DNA from: Scopulibacillus daqui
GTDB taxonomy: Bacteria > Bacillota > Bacilli > Bacillales > Sporolactobacillaceae
NCBI RefSeq assembly: GCF_016908855.1
Contig: NZ_JAFBER010000001.1
Location: 248,001-312,000 of the forward strand
Direction of reading: 5' to 3'
Length of the DNA: 64,000 bases
Made by a program: the position numbers and the translations under genes. Positions 53,262 through 62,530 of this stretch are shown here, piece by piece (the first letter of the stretch is position 1; every line of letters starts with the position of its first letter). The notes beneath the pieces are model-generated. The model saw nothing but the letters and a program-made list of their open reading frames with translations. It searched no databases and was not told where the DNA came from.

Positions 53262-54446
53262 TCAGACGCCTCGTTCTCTTATTTTTAGCATACCTGTCAG
53301 TAAGGCTGCGAAAATAAGCAATGAGACGCTGACAACCAGCATGGATGTTTTAATCGGTAATAAATCGGCAAGGATTCCGCCGATTAGCGGTCCAAGCATC
53401 ATGCCGATAGAATCAAAAATGTTAAATAAGGAATAGGCAGCTCCATATGAAGAGCTTCCATCGCGGTCAACGATTTTCCCTAAAGAACCAAGCGTCGGTG
53501 ACAAGGCAAAACCTATGCCGGCGCCGACGAGAATCATTGCAATGGTTTCTTGCCAGAGCGATTTTGCAACAATCATAAGAGGGATTGTCAGTGCTGACCA
53601 TAATAAACCGATAATCATAATCATAAATGGATGAAATCTATCTGATAAAGCACCTGATAATGGAGAAACCAATCCATATGACAGGGACATAGCCCCAAAT
53701 AACAGACCAACTGTTGAAGGTGAAAGATGAAGCTGGTCAGTTAAAAATACCGGAAGCACCGGCTCTAATAAAGATACTGCCGCTTCTGATAAGAGGACGA
53801 CAAGGATAATAAATAGAACCATAGGATGACGCAAAAACTTTATAGCGCTTGTCGTTTTCTCTTTATAATGACTCGGTTCAACTAAAGTGATGAGCACAAT
53901 CACTAATACAGAAAAAGCGATTCCTGCGATAACTAAAAACGGCATCATGTATCCGCCGGCATCAAACAGTGCTCCGCCGATCGGCGCCCCTAATAATAAG
54001 CCGATGGATATACCGGTAACGGCAATCCCCATCATTGTCCCGCGCAATTTTTGCGGAAATAGATCAGCAATCAGCGCTAACGAGGCAGTGACGTTCGCGG
54101 CAGCGGCAACCCCTTGGATAAAGCGGGCGATGATTAGAGACGGCATGGTATGCGCAAACGAAAAGAGCAGCGTAGAAATAATCAGAACAGATAAGCCGAA
54201 GAGGATCGGTTTTTTTCGCCCGATTCGGTCAGATAAGGGGCCGAACAGCGGTGTAGCGATTAAAAGACCGATGGCATAGCTGCTGACGAGAAACCCAATC
54301 ATTGTTGAAGAAGCATTTAATGTCTTCGTTAAATATGGAATCAGCGGAATAATCAAGCTGTAAAGCATTGTATCCATAAAAAGAATGGAAAGAGCAATGC
54401 ATAAACCGAGCATCTGCTGCCGGTTTATTGTTTTTTTGAAAAACAC
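53262..54446 (-). CDS. blt: DHA1-family multidrug/polyamine exporter (Blt/Bmr-like)
   Basis: 394 aa from GTG 54446 with GAGGTGA upstream. Twelve-TM MFS; motif A GPLSDRIGRKKPILFG and RFIQGVAAAANVTASLALIA. Its position between a TetR gene and a bltD-like acetyltransferase supports a Blt-like exporter of drugs and polyamines. Transcribed with tetR and bltD as one unit by strand and spacing. Assignment to Blt rather than another DHA1 member is inferred from context. Confidence 0.8.
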   Translation of the reverse strand: MFFKKTINRQQMLGLCIALSILFMDTMLYSLIIPLIPYLTKTLNASSTMIGFLVSSYAIGLLIATPLFGPLSDRIGRKKPILFGLSVLIISTLLFSFAHTMPSLIIARFIQGVAAAANVTASLALIADLFPQKLRGTMMGIAVTGISIGLLLGAPIGGALFDAGGYMMPFLVIAGIAFSVLVIVLITLVEPSHYKEKTTSAIKFLRHPMVLFIILVVLLSEAAVSLLEPVLPVFLTDQLHLSPSTVGLLFGAMSLSYGLVSPLSGALSDRFHPFMIMIIGLLWSALTIPLMIVAKSLWQETIAMILVGAGIGFALSPTLGSLGKIVDRDGSSSYGAAYSLFNIFDSIGMMLGPLIGGILADLLPIKTSMLVVSVSLLIFAALLTGMLKIRERGV

Positions 54447-54523
54447 AATGTCACCTCAAAATCTTTAAAAACTATTTTTGTTTTCGTAGTTTCCATATGT
54501 TAAAAGAAAAGAATAAAAGAAAA

Positions 54524-55084
54524 TTAACTTTTATTCTCAACAGCTAAACCATGCAACAAAATATCAACAATTGAAGACAATGCTTCTTGAACGGAGATAT
54601 TATTTTTTAGAAAAAATGTTTGGTCGAGTGTAGCGTTTGTAGAATCAATAAGTAATTTCATGATAAGATCGACATTCATATCCTTAATAAGGCCTTCTTG
54701 AATCCCTTGCTCGATCAGTACCCTGAGTTCATCCCAATCATTTAATCCAGCATGGACAATCCTCCACTGCTCGGGATAATATTTTTTCATTTGATCAAGC
54801 ACTCTTAAGTCGAGAAATTCAACATGATTGGGTACAACGGTAATCACACCTTTGATTTTATCCATTAAGGATAAACTGTCATCTTCGACAATTTTTTTCG
54901 TTTGTTCATCAACATCATTAAAAGTCTGTTCAATAATAGCATCCAAGATATCAACCTTTGAAGAAAAATGTTGATAAAGGGTTCGCTTGCTGATGCCAAG
55001 ACGGCCAGCCAAATCATCCATCGTAAATTTCATGCCTTTATCTTTGATCTCTTCAATATATCCGTGCATAATACGATCTTTCAT
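54524..55084 (-). CDS. TetR-family repressor
   Basis: 186 aa. Helix-turn-helix FTMDDLAGRLGISKRTLYQH near residues 20-39, then FSSKVDILDAIIEQTF, typical of TetR; the C-terminal 120 residues form the ligand/dimer domain. AGGAGG precedes ATG. First gene of a tetR-blt-bltD-like operon, hence likely an autorepressor that lifts on drug or polyamine binding at the repeat 55101-55136. Confidence 0.87.
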   Translation of the reverse strand: MKDRIMHGYIEEIKDKGMKFTMDDLAGRLGISKRTLYQHFSSKVDILDAIIEQTFNDVDEQTKKIVEDDSLSLMDKIKGVITVVPNHVEFLDLRVLDQMKKYYPEQWRIVHAGLNDWDELRVLIEQGIQEGLIKDMNVDLIMKLLIDSTNATLDQTFFLKNNISVQEALSSIVDILLHGLAVENKS

Positions 55085-55100
55085 ATCAGTCCTCCTGGGT

Positions 55101-55136
55101 TGAAACTAAATAAACAATAACAGTTTTATTAGTTCA
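55101..55136 (-). promoter_or_regulatory. Putative TetR operator upstream of tetR-blt-bltD operon
   Basis: Imperfect inverted repeat: TGAAACTAAATAAAC (55101-55115) against GTTTTATTAGTTCA (55123-55136), with AACTAA-type half sites, 17 bases above the repressor start. Confidence 0.55.
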
Positions 55137-55405
55137 ATCACATTCTACCAAAAAGTAAAAAAACTTTCAAGGAGGAGGGGTGAAGAAGAACTGTTCTGAT
55201 CATTCCTTCAAAAGAAAGTTCATTTTCTTTTATCGTCTCATTTCATTAAAAGGATCAAGCGGAAATACTGTCAAAATATAATATATTCAGCTGCAAACGG
55301 CGCACTCATGCTTTTTTAATGATATGCATAACATGAGAAGAGGATTGAGGAAAAGCAGATCATTGTTTTTCAGATAATTCAAAAAACGAGGGAGAATATG
55401 AATAA

Positions 55406-55714
55406 TTCCGGAAATCTTTCAGAGGTAAGGATCTTAATAACTTGCCTTACCGGGCAAAGGGGTACCCATTTGGTCCAATCTTTTCATTCATTCTATGTTT
55501 GTTGATTATTGCCGGTCAGGGGTACACCTCTTTCATTGGTTCATCCGTCGACTGGCAGGGGCTTTTAGTCTCTTATATTAGTTTGCCTTTATTTATCATG
55601 ACATGGCTTATTTATAAATTTGTTAAGAAAACAAAGGTCGTGGCGCTTAAAGAATGTGACTTTACTCACGCGGAGTCATTAACTTCTGAAGAATTTGGCG
55701 GGACCGGCAACTGA
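55406..55714 (+). pseudogene. Amino acid permease C-terminal remnant
   Basis: A startless frame reads FRKSFRGKDLNNLPYRAKGY then PFGPIFSFILCLLIIAGQGY and two more TM helices ending VVALKECDF, the last about 100 residues of an AAT-family amino acid permease. The first ten helices are gone; the in-frame upstream codon is a stop. 55085-55405 otherwise holds only the tetR promoter region. Confidence 0.85.
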
Positions 55715-55787
55715 TATTTCCTTAGAACATCATTCTTCAAAATGAATATCCTAACCATAGACAATGGCCTATGGAAAGGAGCCTCAA

Positions 55788-56687
55788 ATGTATCCTGAAT
55801 ATCCATATTACGGTAAATTAGAAGAGTGCATTGATATTCCGATAACTTTTCCGCCGCAGCATCAAAGCAAACAACCGGGGCTGGAATATGTGATGGATCC
55901 GCCGCCAATAGCGGAAAATCCTCATTATAAAGGCAGTGGAAAATTAAAGGATAAAGTAGCCATTATAACCGGAGGAGACAGCGGAATAGGCCGTGCCGCA
56001 AGCATTGCATTTGCTAAGGAAGGCGCCGATGTTGTTATCGTCTATTTGTGTGAAGATGAGGACGCCGAGTGGACCAAAATGCGGATTGAGTCATTCGGCA
56101 GGCGCTGTTTATTGTTAAGAAAAGATTTAAGGGATCCTTATATGGCGTATTCTGCGGTCAAGGAAACCATAGAGACATTTGGCCGGTTAAATATTTTAGT
56201 CAATAACTGCGCTGTGCAATTTCCCAGAAAAAGCCTGATCGATATTTCAATTGAGCAGTTGATCACAACATTCCAAACGAATATCTTTTCATATTTTTAT
56301 ATGGCAAAAGCTTCGCTCCCTTATCTTAACCGCGGCGATACGATTATTAACACCTCATCTGTAACCGCATATGAAGGAGAAAAACATTTAATTGATTACT
56401 CATCGACAAAGGGAGCGATAGTGTCCTTCACGCGTTCATTGGCACTATCTTTGGTTGAAAAAGGCATACGTGTCAATGCTGTGGCACCCGGTCCGATTTG
56501 GACGCCGCTCATTCCTTCGTCTTTCTCTAGTGAACATGTCAAGACATTTGGATATAATACGCCGATGAAGCGGGCGGGCCAGCCGTTTGAATTGGCGCCG
56601 GCATATGTTTACCTTGCTTCAGAAGATTCAGCTTATGTTTCAGGTCAAGTTCTCCATGTTAACGGGGGAACAATTGTAAGTTCCTAA
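55788..56687 (+). CDS. Short-chain dehydrogenase/reductase (YhdF/YhxC-like)
   Basis: 299 aa from ATG 55788 (AGGAG seven bases before). The 45-residue N-terminal extension (YPEYPYYGKLEE ... PPPIAENPHYKG) is typical of the long YhdF-type SDRs. Rossmann motif ITGGDSGIGRAASIAFAKEG, NNCAVQ, catalytic Ser-Tyr-Lys in NTSSVTAYEGEKHLIDYSSTK, and PGPIWTPL. NAD(P)-dependent; substrate unknown, often stress-linked. Confidence 0.88.
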   Translation: MYPEYPYYGKLEECIDIPITFPPQHQSKQPGLEYVMDPPPIAENPHYKGSGKLKDKVAIITGGDSGIGRAASIAFAKEGADVVIVYLCEDEDAEWTKMRIESFGRRCLLLRKDLRDPYMAYSAVKETIETFGRLNILVNNCAVQFPRKSLIDISIEQLITTFQTNIFSYFYMAKASLPYLNRGDTIINTSSVTAYEGEKHLIDYSSTKGAIVSFTRSLALSLVEKGIRVNAVAPGPIWTPLIPSSFSSEHVKTFGYNTPMKRAGQPFELAPAYVYLASEDSAYVSGQVLHVNGGTIVSS

Positions 56688-56955
56688 TAAAACGAGATGA
56701 AGATAATCATAGTTTAATTTGATTCATTTTCGGGAATGCATAAATATTCCCTTTATATGATATCCCGTTCTGATTTTCGCAATAATATTCTCGGGTATAA
56801 AGGGTTTTCATCCAATAACATCGAACATCATAATAACTCAAAATAAAAAGCGGCTGGCAAAGGATTTGTTAACATCTTTGTCAATTCGCCGAGAGATAAA
56901 TTGAGAATAGCAGCATAGACTGTTATATTAAAAACAACTTTCGAGGTGACGTGAT

Positions 56956-57645
56956 ATGAAAACAATCGGTATCATTGGCGGCATAACTTGGGAATCAACT
57001 GTTGCCTATTATGAAAGGATAAATCAGCTTGTCAATCAGAAATTAGGCAAAAATCATTCTGCAAAGTGCCTTATAAATAGTTTGAACTATGAAGATGTCA
57101 ATCATTACCTTGAAACGGGCAAATGGGATCAAGTCGAGCGCGTCACATCCCAGGCGGCAAAAATTTTGGAACAAGGCGGTGCAGATTTAATCATTATTGC
57201 TTCAAATACGATGCATAAAGTGGCGGATTTGGTTCAGCATCATATTGCAGTACCGGTTCTCCATATTATTGATCCGCTTGTTGAAGCTTGCGAAAAGAAA
57301 GGGGCCGGAACAATCGGCCTGGTCGGAACAATATATACAATGGAGGATACCTTTTACATTGAAAAATTAAATGAACGCGGGCTGCAGGTTGTGATACCTG
57401 ATGAGGAAGACCGCGACTTGATTCATGACATCATATTAAGCGAACGAAAGCATGGCAAAGTGTCTGAAAGGGAAAGGCGGGATACGCTTCAAATCATGCA
57501 AAGGCTTGTTGATAATGGGGCTGACAGCATTGTGATCGGCTGTACTAAAGGAGATTTTATTCATCAAGACGATGTGAATGTACCGCTGTATCATACGACC
57601 AATCTTCATGTAGAGAAAATTGTAAGCACAGCATTAGAAAAATAG
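56956..57645 (+). CDS. racX: Aspartate/glutamate racemase family protein (RacX/YgeA-like)
   Basis: 229 aa. IGIIGGITWESTVAYYERIN N-terminal motif; ASNTMHKVAD at the first active site with Thr instead of Cys, as in YgeA/RacX; and the second catalytic Cys in VIGCTKGDF. Broad-spectrum amino-acid racemases of this kind make D-amino acids for the wall or biofilm dispersal. AGGTGACG upstream of the ATG. Confidence 0.87.
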   Translation: MKTIGIIGGITWESTVAYYERINQLVNQKLGKNHSAKCLINSLNYEDVNHYLETGKWDQVERVTSQAAKILEQGGADLIIIASNTMHKVADLVQHHIAVPVLHIIDPLVEACEKKGAGTIGLVGTIYTMEDTFYIEKLNERGLQVVIPDEEDRDLIHDIILSERKHGKVSERERRDTLQIMQRLVDNGADSIVIGCTKGDFIHQDDVNVPLYHTTNLHVEKIVSTALEK

Positions 57646-57769
57646 ACAGACAGCCCCATTCAATAGTGAGCCATAGTGATTTTTTCGCAGCCTTAGCATT
57701 AGGCTGCTATTTTTGCTTAAGGGAGGGGCCGGCTGTAAAATTGACTCAGAGTTGCCGGAATAAAAGCAT

Positions 57770-57797
57770 GCGCCAGAAGCTGGTAATCTTCTGGCGC
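57770..57797 (-). terminator. Terminator of the copper operon
   Basis: GCGCCAGAAG / CTTCTGGCGC perfect ten-base stem just past the ycnI stop. Confidence 0.8.
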
Positions 57798-57805
57798 TCT
57801 AATCA

Positions 57806-58432
57806 TTATTTTTTCTTTTTAGTCAGGGTAATGATAAAGGCAATGATGCTGATTGCCACCGCTATAATAGAGAGGTACAATGGCCAGCCGCTGTCAGCAG
57901 TTTTCGGCTCTGCCTGATTATCCTGGCTGTCAGATGCTGCTGCGTTATGATCATCTCCTTCGCCGCTGCCTTTGACTACTTTAGTGACCGGTGCGGGATT
58001 ATCTCCTCCGGCTTCTTGAATCCATTTGACAACGCTGCCGTCTTTATATGTTTGATAAGCTTTCCACTCAAGCTTGTTTGCGTTTGCCGCAATTTTGCCC
58101 ATAACGCTGAATTCACCAAATTCAGTTGATGACAAGCCTTTTCCTTCTGCTGTCCAAGTGATGTTTGTCACTTTGCCGTCTTTATTTTTTTCAAGGCTGT
58201 ATTTCCAGCCCGGTACAGGTTCAATTAAACTCACGTCCACTTGCTCAGGCACTCTGATTTTAAGTTTTGTAGTCGGAATATTTTTTTCAGTCGGCACTCT
58301 GAAAGTGAACTTTTGATAGCTGTTGGATGGCGCTTGATCAGGTGATACAGTGACATGTGCGCTGGCAATGTTGGCTGTTAGAAACACTGCGGCACACAAC
58401 GTCGTTAGTATGGATAATAGTTTTTTCAACAT
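57806..58432 (-). CDS. ycnI: YcnI, extracellular copper-binding DUF1775 protein
   Basis: 208 aa. Signal peptide ending NIASA, so the mature N-terminus is HVTVSPDQAPSNSYQKF; the free N-terminal His is the Cu(II) ligand of YcnI domains. DUF1775 beta-sandwich follows (to about 150), then a linker and a C-terminal TM helix anchoring it outside. Eight bases after ycnJ, with GGAGGG before the ATG. Copper chaperone or acquisition role with ycnJ. Confidence 0.92.
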   Translation of the reverse strand: MLKKLLSILTTLCAAVFLTANIASAHVTVSPDQAPSNSYQKFTFRVPTEKNIPTTKLKIRVPEQVDVSLIEPVPGWKYSLEKNKDGKVTNITWTAEGKGLSSTEFGEFSVMGKIAANANKLEWKAYQTYKDGSVVKWIQEAGGDNPAPVTKVVKGSGEGDDHNAAASDSQDNQAEPKTADSGWPLYLSIIAVAISIIAFIITLTKKKK

Positions 58433-58440
58433 AATCCCTC

Positions 58441-60030
58441 CTATTGATTGACTTGATAAACTTTCATTTGTTTATCCCAAACTGTCTCATCATCATTTTC
58501 ATTCATGATTCTGATTTCGACAGTCCATTGGCCCGGAACGGACAAGTAAGAACCTTGCCCCTGATAAGTATAAATGCCGTTTGTTTTCTTTCCTTTAAGC
58601 GGCACCTTAACTTTCGGAATGTCGGTCTTTCCAGCATGTTTAAGATACAATTGAACATATTGGAGGTCATGCTTTGTCTTTACTTTAACCGTAAAAGTAT
58701 TGTTAACACCTGGATTCTTTGGTGTGATCATGGCTGTCATATTCAGGCCGTTCTTGTTTGAATGAAGCTTGAATGGCTCATTTTTCGGAAGCGGACTAGA
58801 ATAGGTCAGTGCGCCAACAATAATGACAATAATGACCATGAGCGTGAAATCGTATTTAAACCAGTGCCTAAATCCTTTGGCATCTTGCTTTTTCAACCGG
58901 TTTCTGAGAACAGCTCCGACAACAAAAACAAGAATGACACAACCTGTTTTAATAAGAAGCAAAATCCCCCAAGCTGTCACAAACAAATCTGTTAAGGACG
59001 GCAAAAAGTTTATCGTTGTCCAAAGACCGCTGATGACAAGGACAATGAGACTGACAAATGCTGCTTTGGAAAAGACCGGTACGAAGTCCTTAAGCTGTTC
59101 CTTGCGCCAATGGGTGATGATCAATAACAAACCGCCTGTCCAAAGGCTGGCCGCGAAAAGATGAATGATATCTAAAATAACATTGACGGCAACCGGCTTT
59201 AGGGACAGTGCATGACCGTTAAATCCTTCAAAAACAACAGCCGCGATGACCCATAAGGCATCAAACCATGGCAGCCGGCGAAGGCAAATTGCAGAAACGG
59301 CTAAGAAAAACAGCATCAGCACTGAAATGCCGAAGGTTGTGCTAAATAATGCATGTCCTATTGATGATAAATTAAAAGAGTCAACGGCGCTGAATAATTG
59401 GACAAATCCTAAACAGACAGCCGAAAGCGCAAAGAACCCTTGGATATATTTGAACCAAAACGACTCTGTCTCACGGTTTGGAAACCCGTGTTTTCTCATC
59501 ATTAACCGCCAGAAGATCCATCCGGTTAAAGAAAGTAATAGAAAGTAATAAAAGGCGCGCAGCAAAGCATTGCCTATAGATACATGCTGCTCTTGATCAG
59601 CGCCGGCGGCAGCCCCGGTTTGGTCTAAATCACTGTTGCCGACCGAAAAAAGGTAAGATGATTCTACCGGATGGCCGTCTGCAGACACAATATGATAGCT
59701 GACGGTATATGTACCTTTTTTAAGTTTTGGCACCTTTAACGACAGTGTCCTTTGGTCCTTGGACATGCGTGTTTTTGTTTGAGTGATTTCCCGGCCTTTT
59801 TGATCGATTAATTTAATCCAGTATAGTTCTTTTTCCAGCCTTTCATTAAAGGTTAACTTAATTTCCGCAGGCGCTTTCGATAACTGGCTGTTGGCGTCAG
59901 GCGAGGCTTGGACAAGGCTCGCATGTGCGTCCGCATGAAAGCTTGGCAAGAAAAAGAAAGCTAAAACAAAAAAACAAGCAAGCAGTTTTACCCAAACTTG
60001 TTTATGGAAGGCGCGGTTTGAGAGCATCAT
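58441..60030 (-). CDS. ycnJ: YcnJ, CopC-CopD fusion copper importer
   Basis: 529 aa from ATG 60030, seven bases from AGGAGG. Signal peptide followed by mature HASLVQASPDANS (His36 as first residue, the CopC Cu site) and a CopC domain to about residue 135. A CopD membrane domain with eight TM helices follows, then a YtkA-like C-terminal domain (KTKHDLQYVQLYLKHAG). B. subtilis YcnJ is a copper uptake protein induced in copper limitation under YcnK control; same arrangement here with ycnI downstream and ycnK divergent. Confidence 0.93.
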   Translation of the reverse strand: MMLSNRAFHKQVWVKLLACFFVLAFFFLPSFHADAHASLVQASPDANSQLSKAPAEIKLTFNERLEKELYWIKLIDQKGREITQTKTRMSKDQRTLSLKVPKLKKGTYTVSYHIVSADGHPVESSYLFSVGNSDLDQTGAAAGADQEQHVSIGNALLRAFYYFLLLSLTGWIFWRLMMRKHGFPNRETESFWFKYIQGFFALSAVCLGFVQLFSAVDSFNLSSIGHALFSTTFGISVLMLFFLAVSAICLRRLPWFDALWVIAAVVFEGFNGHALSLKPVAVNVILDIIHLFAASLWTGGLLLIITHWRKEQLKDFVPVFSKAAFVSLIVLVISGLWTTINFLPSLTDLFVTAWGILLLIKTGCVILVFVVGAVLRNRLKKQDAKGFRHWFKYDFTLMVIIVIIVGALTYSSPLPKNEPFKLHSNKNGLNMTAMITPKNPGVNNTFTVKVKTKHDLQYVQLYLKHAGKTDIPKVKVPLKGKKTNGIYTYQGQGSYLSVPGQWTVEIRIMNENDDETVWDKQMKVYQVNQ

Positions 60031-60214
60031 TATTTCACCTCCTAATAAGTTAAGCCAATATGTTATAATCAAACAAAATATAACAATCTATAACTTTATT
60101 TTAAATGACTTTAACGAGCGCTGAATGGAAAAGTGTGAAGATGCTATGACACTTCTTTGTAAAAACTGAGGCTTTTTTAGATAAATAGAGATACATATTA
60201 AAGGAGTGAAGGAT
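60031..60214. other. Divergent ycnJ/ycnK promoter region
   Basis: Holds promoters for both genes. Three TATAAC/T-type elements occur near 60064-60095 but no unambiguous operator could be assigned by eye. YcnK would be expected to bind here. Confidence 0.5.
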
Positions 60215-60799
60215 ATGCTGCCTATTGAGAGGCAAAAACTGATAAAAAAGTGGATTAGCGAAGAAAAGAATTTGAAAATATCTGAACTCAGCAAAAGGTT
60301 AAATGTTTCAGAAATGACCATTCACCGTGACGTCCAAACACTTATTAATGAAGGTATCGTTGTTAAGACATTCGGCGGCATATCGCTTTCATCTCATGGA
60401 AAGGAAGGGGAAAGAACTGTTCATGACCGCTGTGTATATTGCAACAAGGACATTGATGAACGGCTGAGTGTCCGGTTAATCAAACATGATGGGGAAATAG
60501 AAGTGGCTTGCTGCGCACATTGCGGGCTGCTTCGGTTAATCCAGGCGGGCGGCGCCGTCACACAAGGTATTTGCTACGATTTTCTTTTAAATACAACGAT
60601 CAGTGTTTTTTCGGCGTCCTATGTATTGGAGCCTGATCTTCAAGTGGGATGCTGCTGCCCGCAAATTTTAACATTCGGCGCTTCCGATCTTGCTGAGAGG
60701 TTTGTTAGAGGCTTCGGCGGGCGGTGCATGAATTATGAACAAATGATAAAAGAAATCGCAGAATGGTTGGGCCCTGGGCATAAATGCAGATTGACGTAA
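60215..60799 (+). CDS. ycnK: YcnK, DeoR-type copper-responsive repressor with NosL-like domain
   Basis: 194 aa from ATG 60215 (AAGGAG eight bases before). N-terminal DeoR helix-turn-helix KISELSKRLNVSEMTIHRDV and a C-terminal NosL/CopL-like domain rich in Cys: DRCVYCNKDID, EVACCAHCGLL, QVGCCCPQ. In B. subtilis YcnK represses ycnJ when copper is sufficient. Divergent from ycnJ-ycnI, with the expected regulatory layout. Confidence 0.93.
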   Translation: MLPIERQKLIKKWISEEKNLKISELSKRLNVSEMTIHRDVQTLINEGIVVKTFGGISLSSHGKEGERTVHDRCVYCNKDIDERLSVRLIKHDGEIEVACCAHCGLLRLIQAGGAVTQGICYDFLLNTTISVFSASYVLEPDLQVGCCCPQILTFGASDLAERFVRGFGGRCMNYEQMIKEIAEWLGPGHKCRLT

Positions 60800-60868
60800 A
60801 AATCTATAAGTTTTATACAGATGATGAACCAGAAGAAAACAATGCTCTAAAATCCCTTTTTAATAAAG

Positions 60869-60901
60869 AAGAGCCCGGTGCGCCAATCGCAGCGAGCTCT
60901 C
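60869..60901 (-). terminator. Terminator of yisL
   Basis: AGAGC...GCG / CGC...GCTCT partly paired hairpin ten bases past the yisL stop. Confidence 0.6.
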
Positions 60902-60911
60902 AATCTTTGAT

Positions 60912-61247
60912 TTAGCCAATGACCTGATAGCCGATGAGCAAAATGATAATTAAAATAATGATAAATAAAATCCAGAAAACGGCCGCTGGTTTTTGTTTTT
61001 TTGTACGGACAACGATCATTTCCATTAATCCGATTAATATCAATGCCAAGATGCCTTTCATAATGAAAAGACCCGGCCAGCCGAATTTTGCAAGCATTGC
61101 CACGCCTGATACGATCATAACAATATAGAACAAACGTTGCAGCCATAGCGTTATTTTCTGTTTCTTGAAGATGACGCTCAGCAAAAACAAAATCACAAGT
61201 ATTGCCCATGAATCACCATGCATATGAATAAGCGCATTAAAAGACAT
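60912..61247 (-). CDS. yisL: YisL family membrane protein (UPF0344/DUF1516)
   Basis: 111 aa, four TM helices. N-terminal LIHMHGDSWAILVILFLLSV and FGWPGLFIMKGILALILIGL are the DUF1516 pattern of B. subtilis YisL; the family has no known function. GGGGG is positioned before ATG 61247. Lies between the copper and zinc systems. Confidence 0.88.
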   Translation of the reverse strand: MSFNALIHMHGDSWAILVILFLLSVIFKKQKITLWLQRLFYIVMIVSGVAMLAKFGWPGLFIMKGILALILIGLMEMIVVRTKKQKPAAVFWILFIIILIIILLIGYQVIG

Positions 61248-61446
61248 GTTTTATCCCCCCGTCAATTGTTTGTGGCATACTAAAATTATGTAAAAAAAGC
61301 ACATGGAGATACTTTGATTTTATGGGTTGCATGATAAATAATCAATCCATATGTTTAAAATATTTAATTTGTTCACAAACAAAATCAGCATCAAACTGCA
61401 GATGATGATTTAGAACACGCAGAATCGCCGTTTTAAAAAATATATA

Positions 61447-61498
61447 TTGACTTATCCACAAAAAAATTTTAAACTACAAATCGTAACGTTTCCGATTT
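61447..61498 (+). promoter_or_regulatory. znuACB promoter with Zur box
   Basis: TTGACT (61447-61452), 17 bases, TAAACT (61470-61475). A Zur-type operator AAATCGTAACG-TTTCCGATTT (61478-61498) follows the -10 box and would cover the transcription start. AAATCG/CGATTT outer halves match the Bacillus Zur consensus. Repression by zinc-loaded Zur is inferred. Confidence 0.85.
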
Positions 61499-61557
61499 AG
61501 TTCGATAACATTGATACATAGATATCATTTAAACAGCACAACTGGGGGGGGAACACC

Positions 61558-62529
61558 GTGTCAAAGAAAATAATAAGTGCGATGATTGGGCTGGCGGTTA
61601 GCTTATGTTTCGTTTTATCAGGATGCAGCCAAGAAAATAACCATGCACAGCAATCGCGCTCAGGTTCAAATATAAAATTATCAATTATGACAAGTACGTA
61701 CCCGATCTATGACTTTACTAAAGAGATTGCGGGAAACAGGGCGAATGTAACGAACCTTCTGCCGCCGGGTGCTGAACCGCATGCCTATGAACCCACACCG
61801 AAAGAAATGGCGAAGATGGCTAACGCTGATTTGATTATTTATAACGGGAGCGGCATAGAATCGTGGATTGATGATGCGAAAAATGCGGTTAACCCAAAGG
61901 TGCATTTTTTGAATATGAGCAAACACGTTGATTTATTAACCTTGCAGCAAACCAATGCGGCTCATGCCGGAGAGGATGAAGGCGAGCGCCATTCGAATAC
62001 AAGTGCCGATCCTCATTTCTGGCAAGACCCGGTCAGAGCTGAAAAGATGGCAAAAGTCATCGAACAAGAGTTAATTAAGCTTGATCCTAAAGGAAAACAA
62101 GCGTACGAGAAAAATTATCACGCTTTAGCCGCTAAATTCAATCAATTAAATCAAGAATATAAAGACGCGCTAAAAAATGTTAAGCGCAAAGATATTATCA
62201 CGTCTCATGCGGCGTTTGGCTATTTGGCCGATAGATATGGATTGAAACAAGTGGCGATTTCGGGCATTTCTCCAGATGAAGAGCCAAGTCCAAAGCAAAT
62301 CCAGAAAATCATTAACTTTGCGCAAAAGAATCATGTTCGCTATATCATGTTCGAAACATTAGTCAATCCGAAAATCGGAAAAATGGTTGAGGATAAAATC
62401 GGAGCTGAGCCGCTGACATTAAATCCAATAGAAAATTTAACCAAAGCGGAGCAACAGAAAGGTGAAGACTATTTCTCAATCATGAAAGAAAATCTCAAAA
62501 GCTTGAAAACCGCTTTAGGAAGTGATTAG
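61558..62529 (+). CDS. znuA: ZnuA/AdcA-type zinc-binding lipoprotein
   Basis: 323 aa from GTG 61558 behind a G8 ribosome site. Lipoprotein signal with lipobox LSGCSQ. Cluster A-I metal-binding protein: His in GAEPHAYEPTPKEMAK, a short His-containing loop HAGEDEGERHSNTSADPHFW, His in TSHAAFGYLADRYG and the last ligand region YIMFETLVNPK. Delivers Zn2+ to the ZnuBC importer. Operon start, with Zur box upstream; znuC begins one base after the stop. Confidence 0.93.
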   Translation: MSKKIISAMIGLAVSLCFVLSGCSQENNHAQQSRSGSNIKLSIMTSTYPIYDFTKEIAGNRANVTNLLPPGAEPHAYEPTPKEMAKMANADLIIYNGSGIESWIDDAKNAVNPKVHFLNMSKHVDLLTLQQTNAAHAGEDEGERHSNTSADPHFWQDPVRAEKMAKVIEQELIKLDPKGKQAYEKNYHALAAKFNQLNQEYKDALKNVKRKDIITSHAAFGYLADRYGLKQVAISGISPDEEPSPKQIQKIINFAQKNHVRYIMFETLVNPKIGKMVEDKIGAEPLTLNPIENLTKAEQQKGEDYFSIMKENLKSLKTALGSD

Positions 62530-62530
62530 A

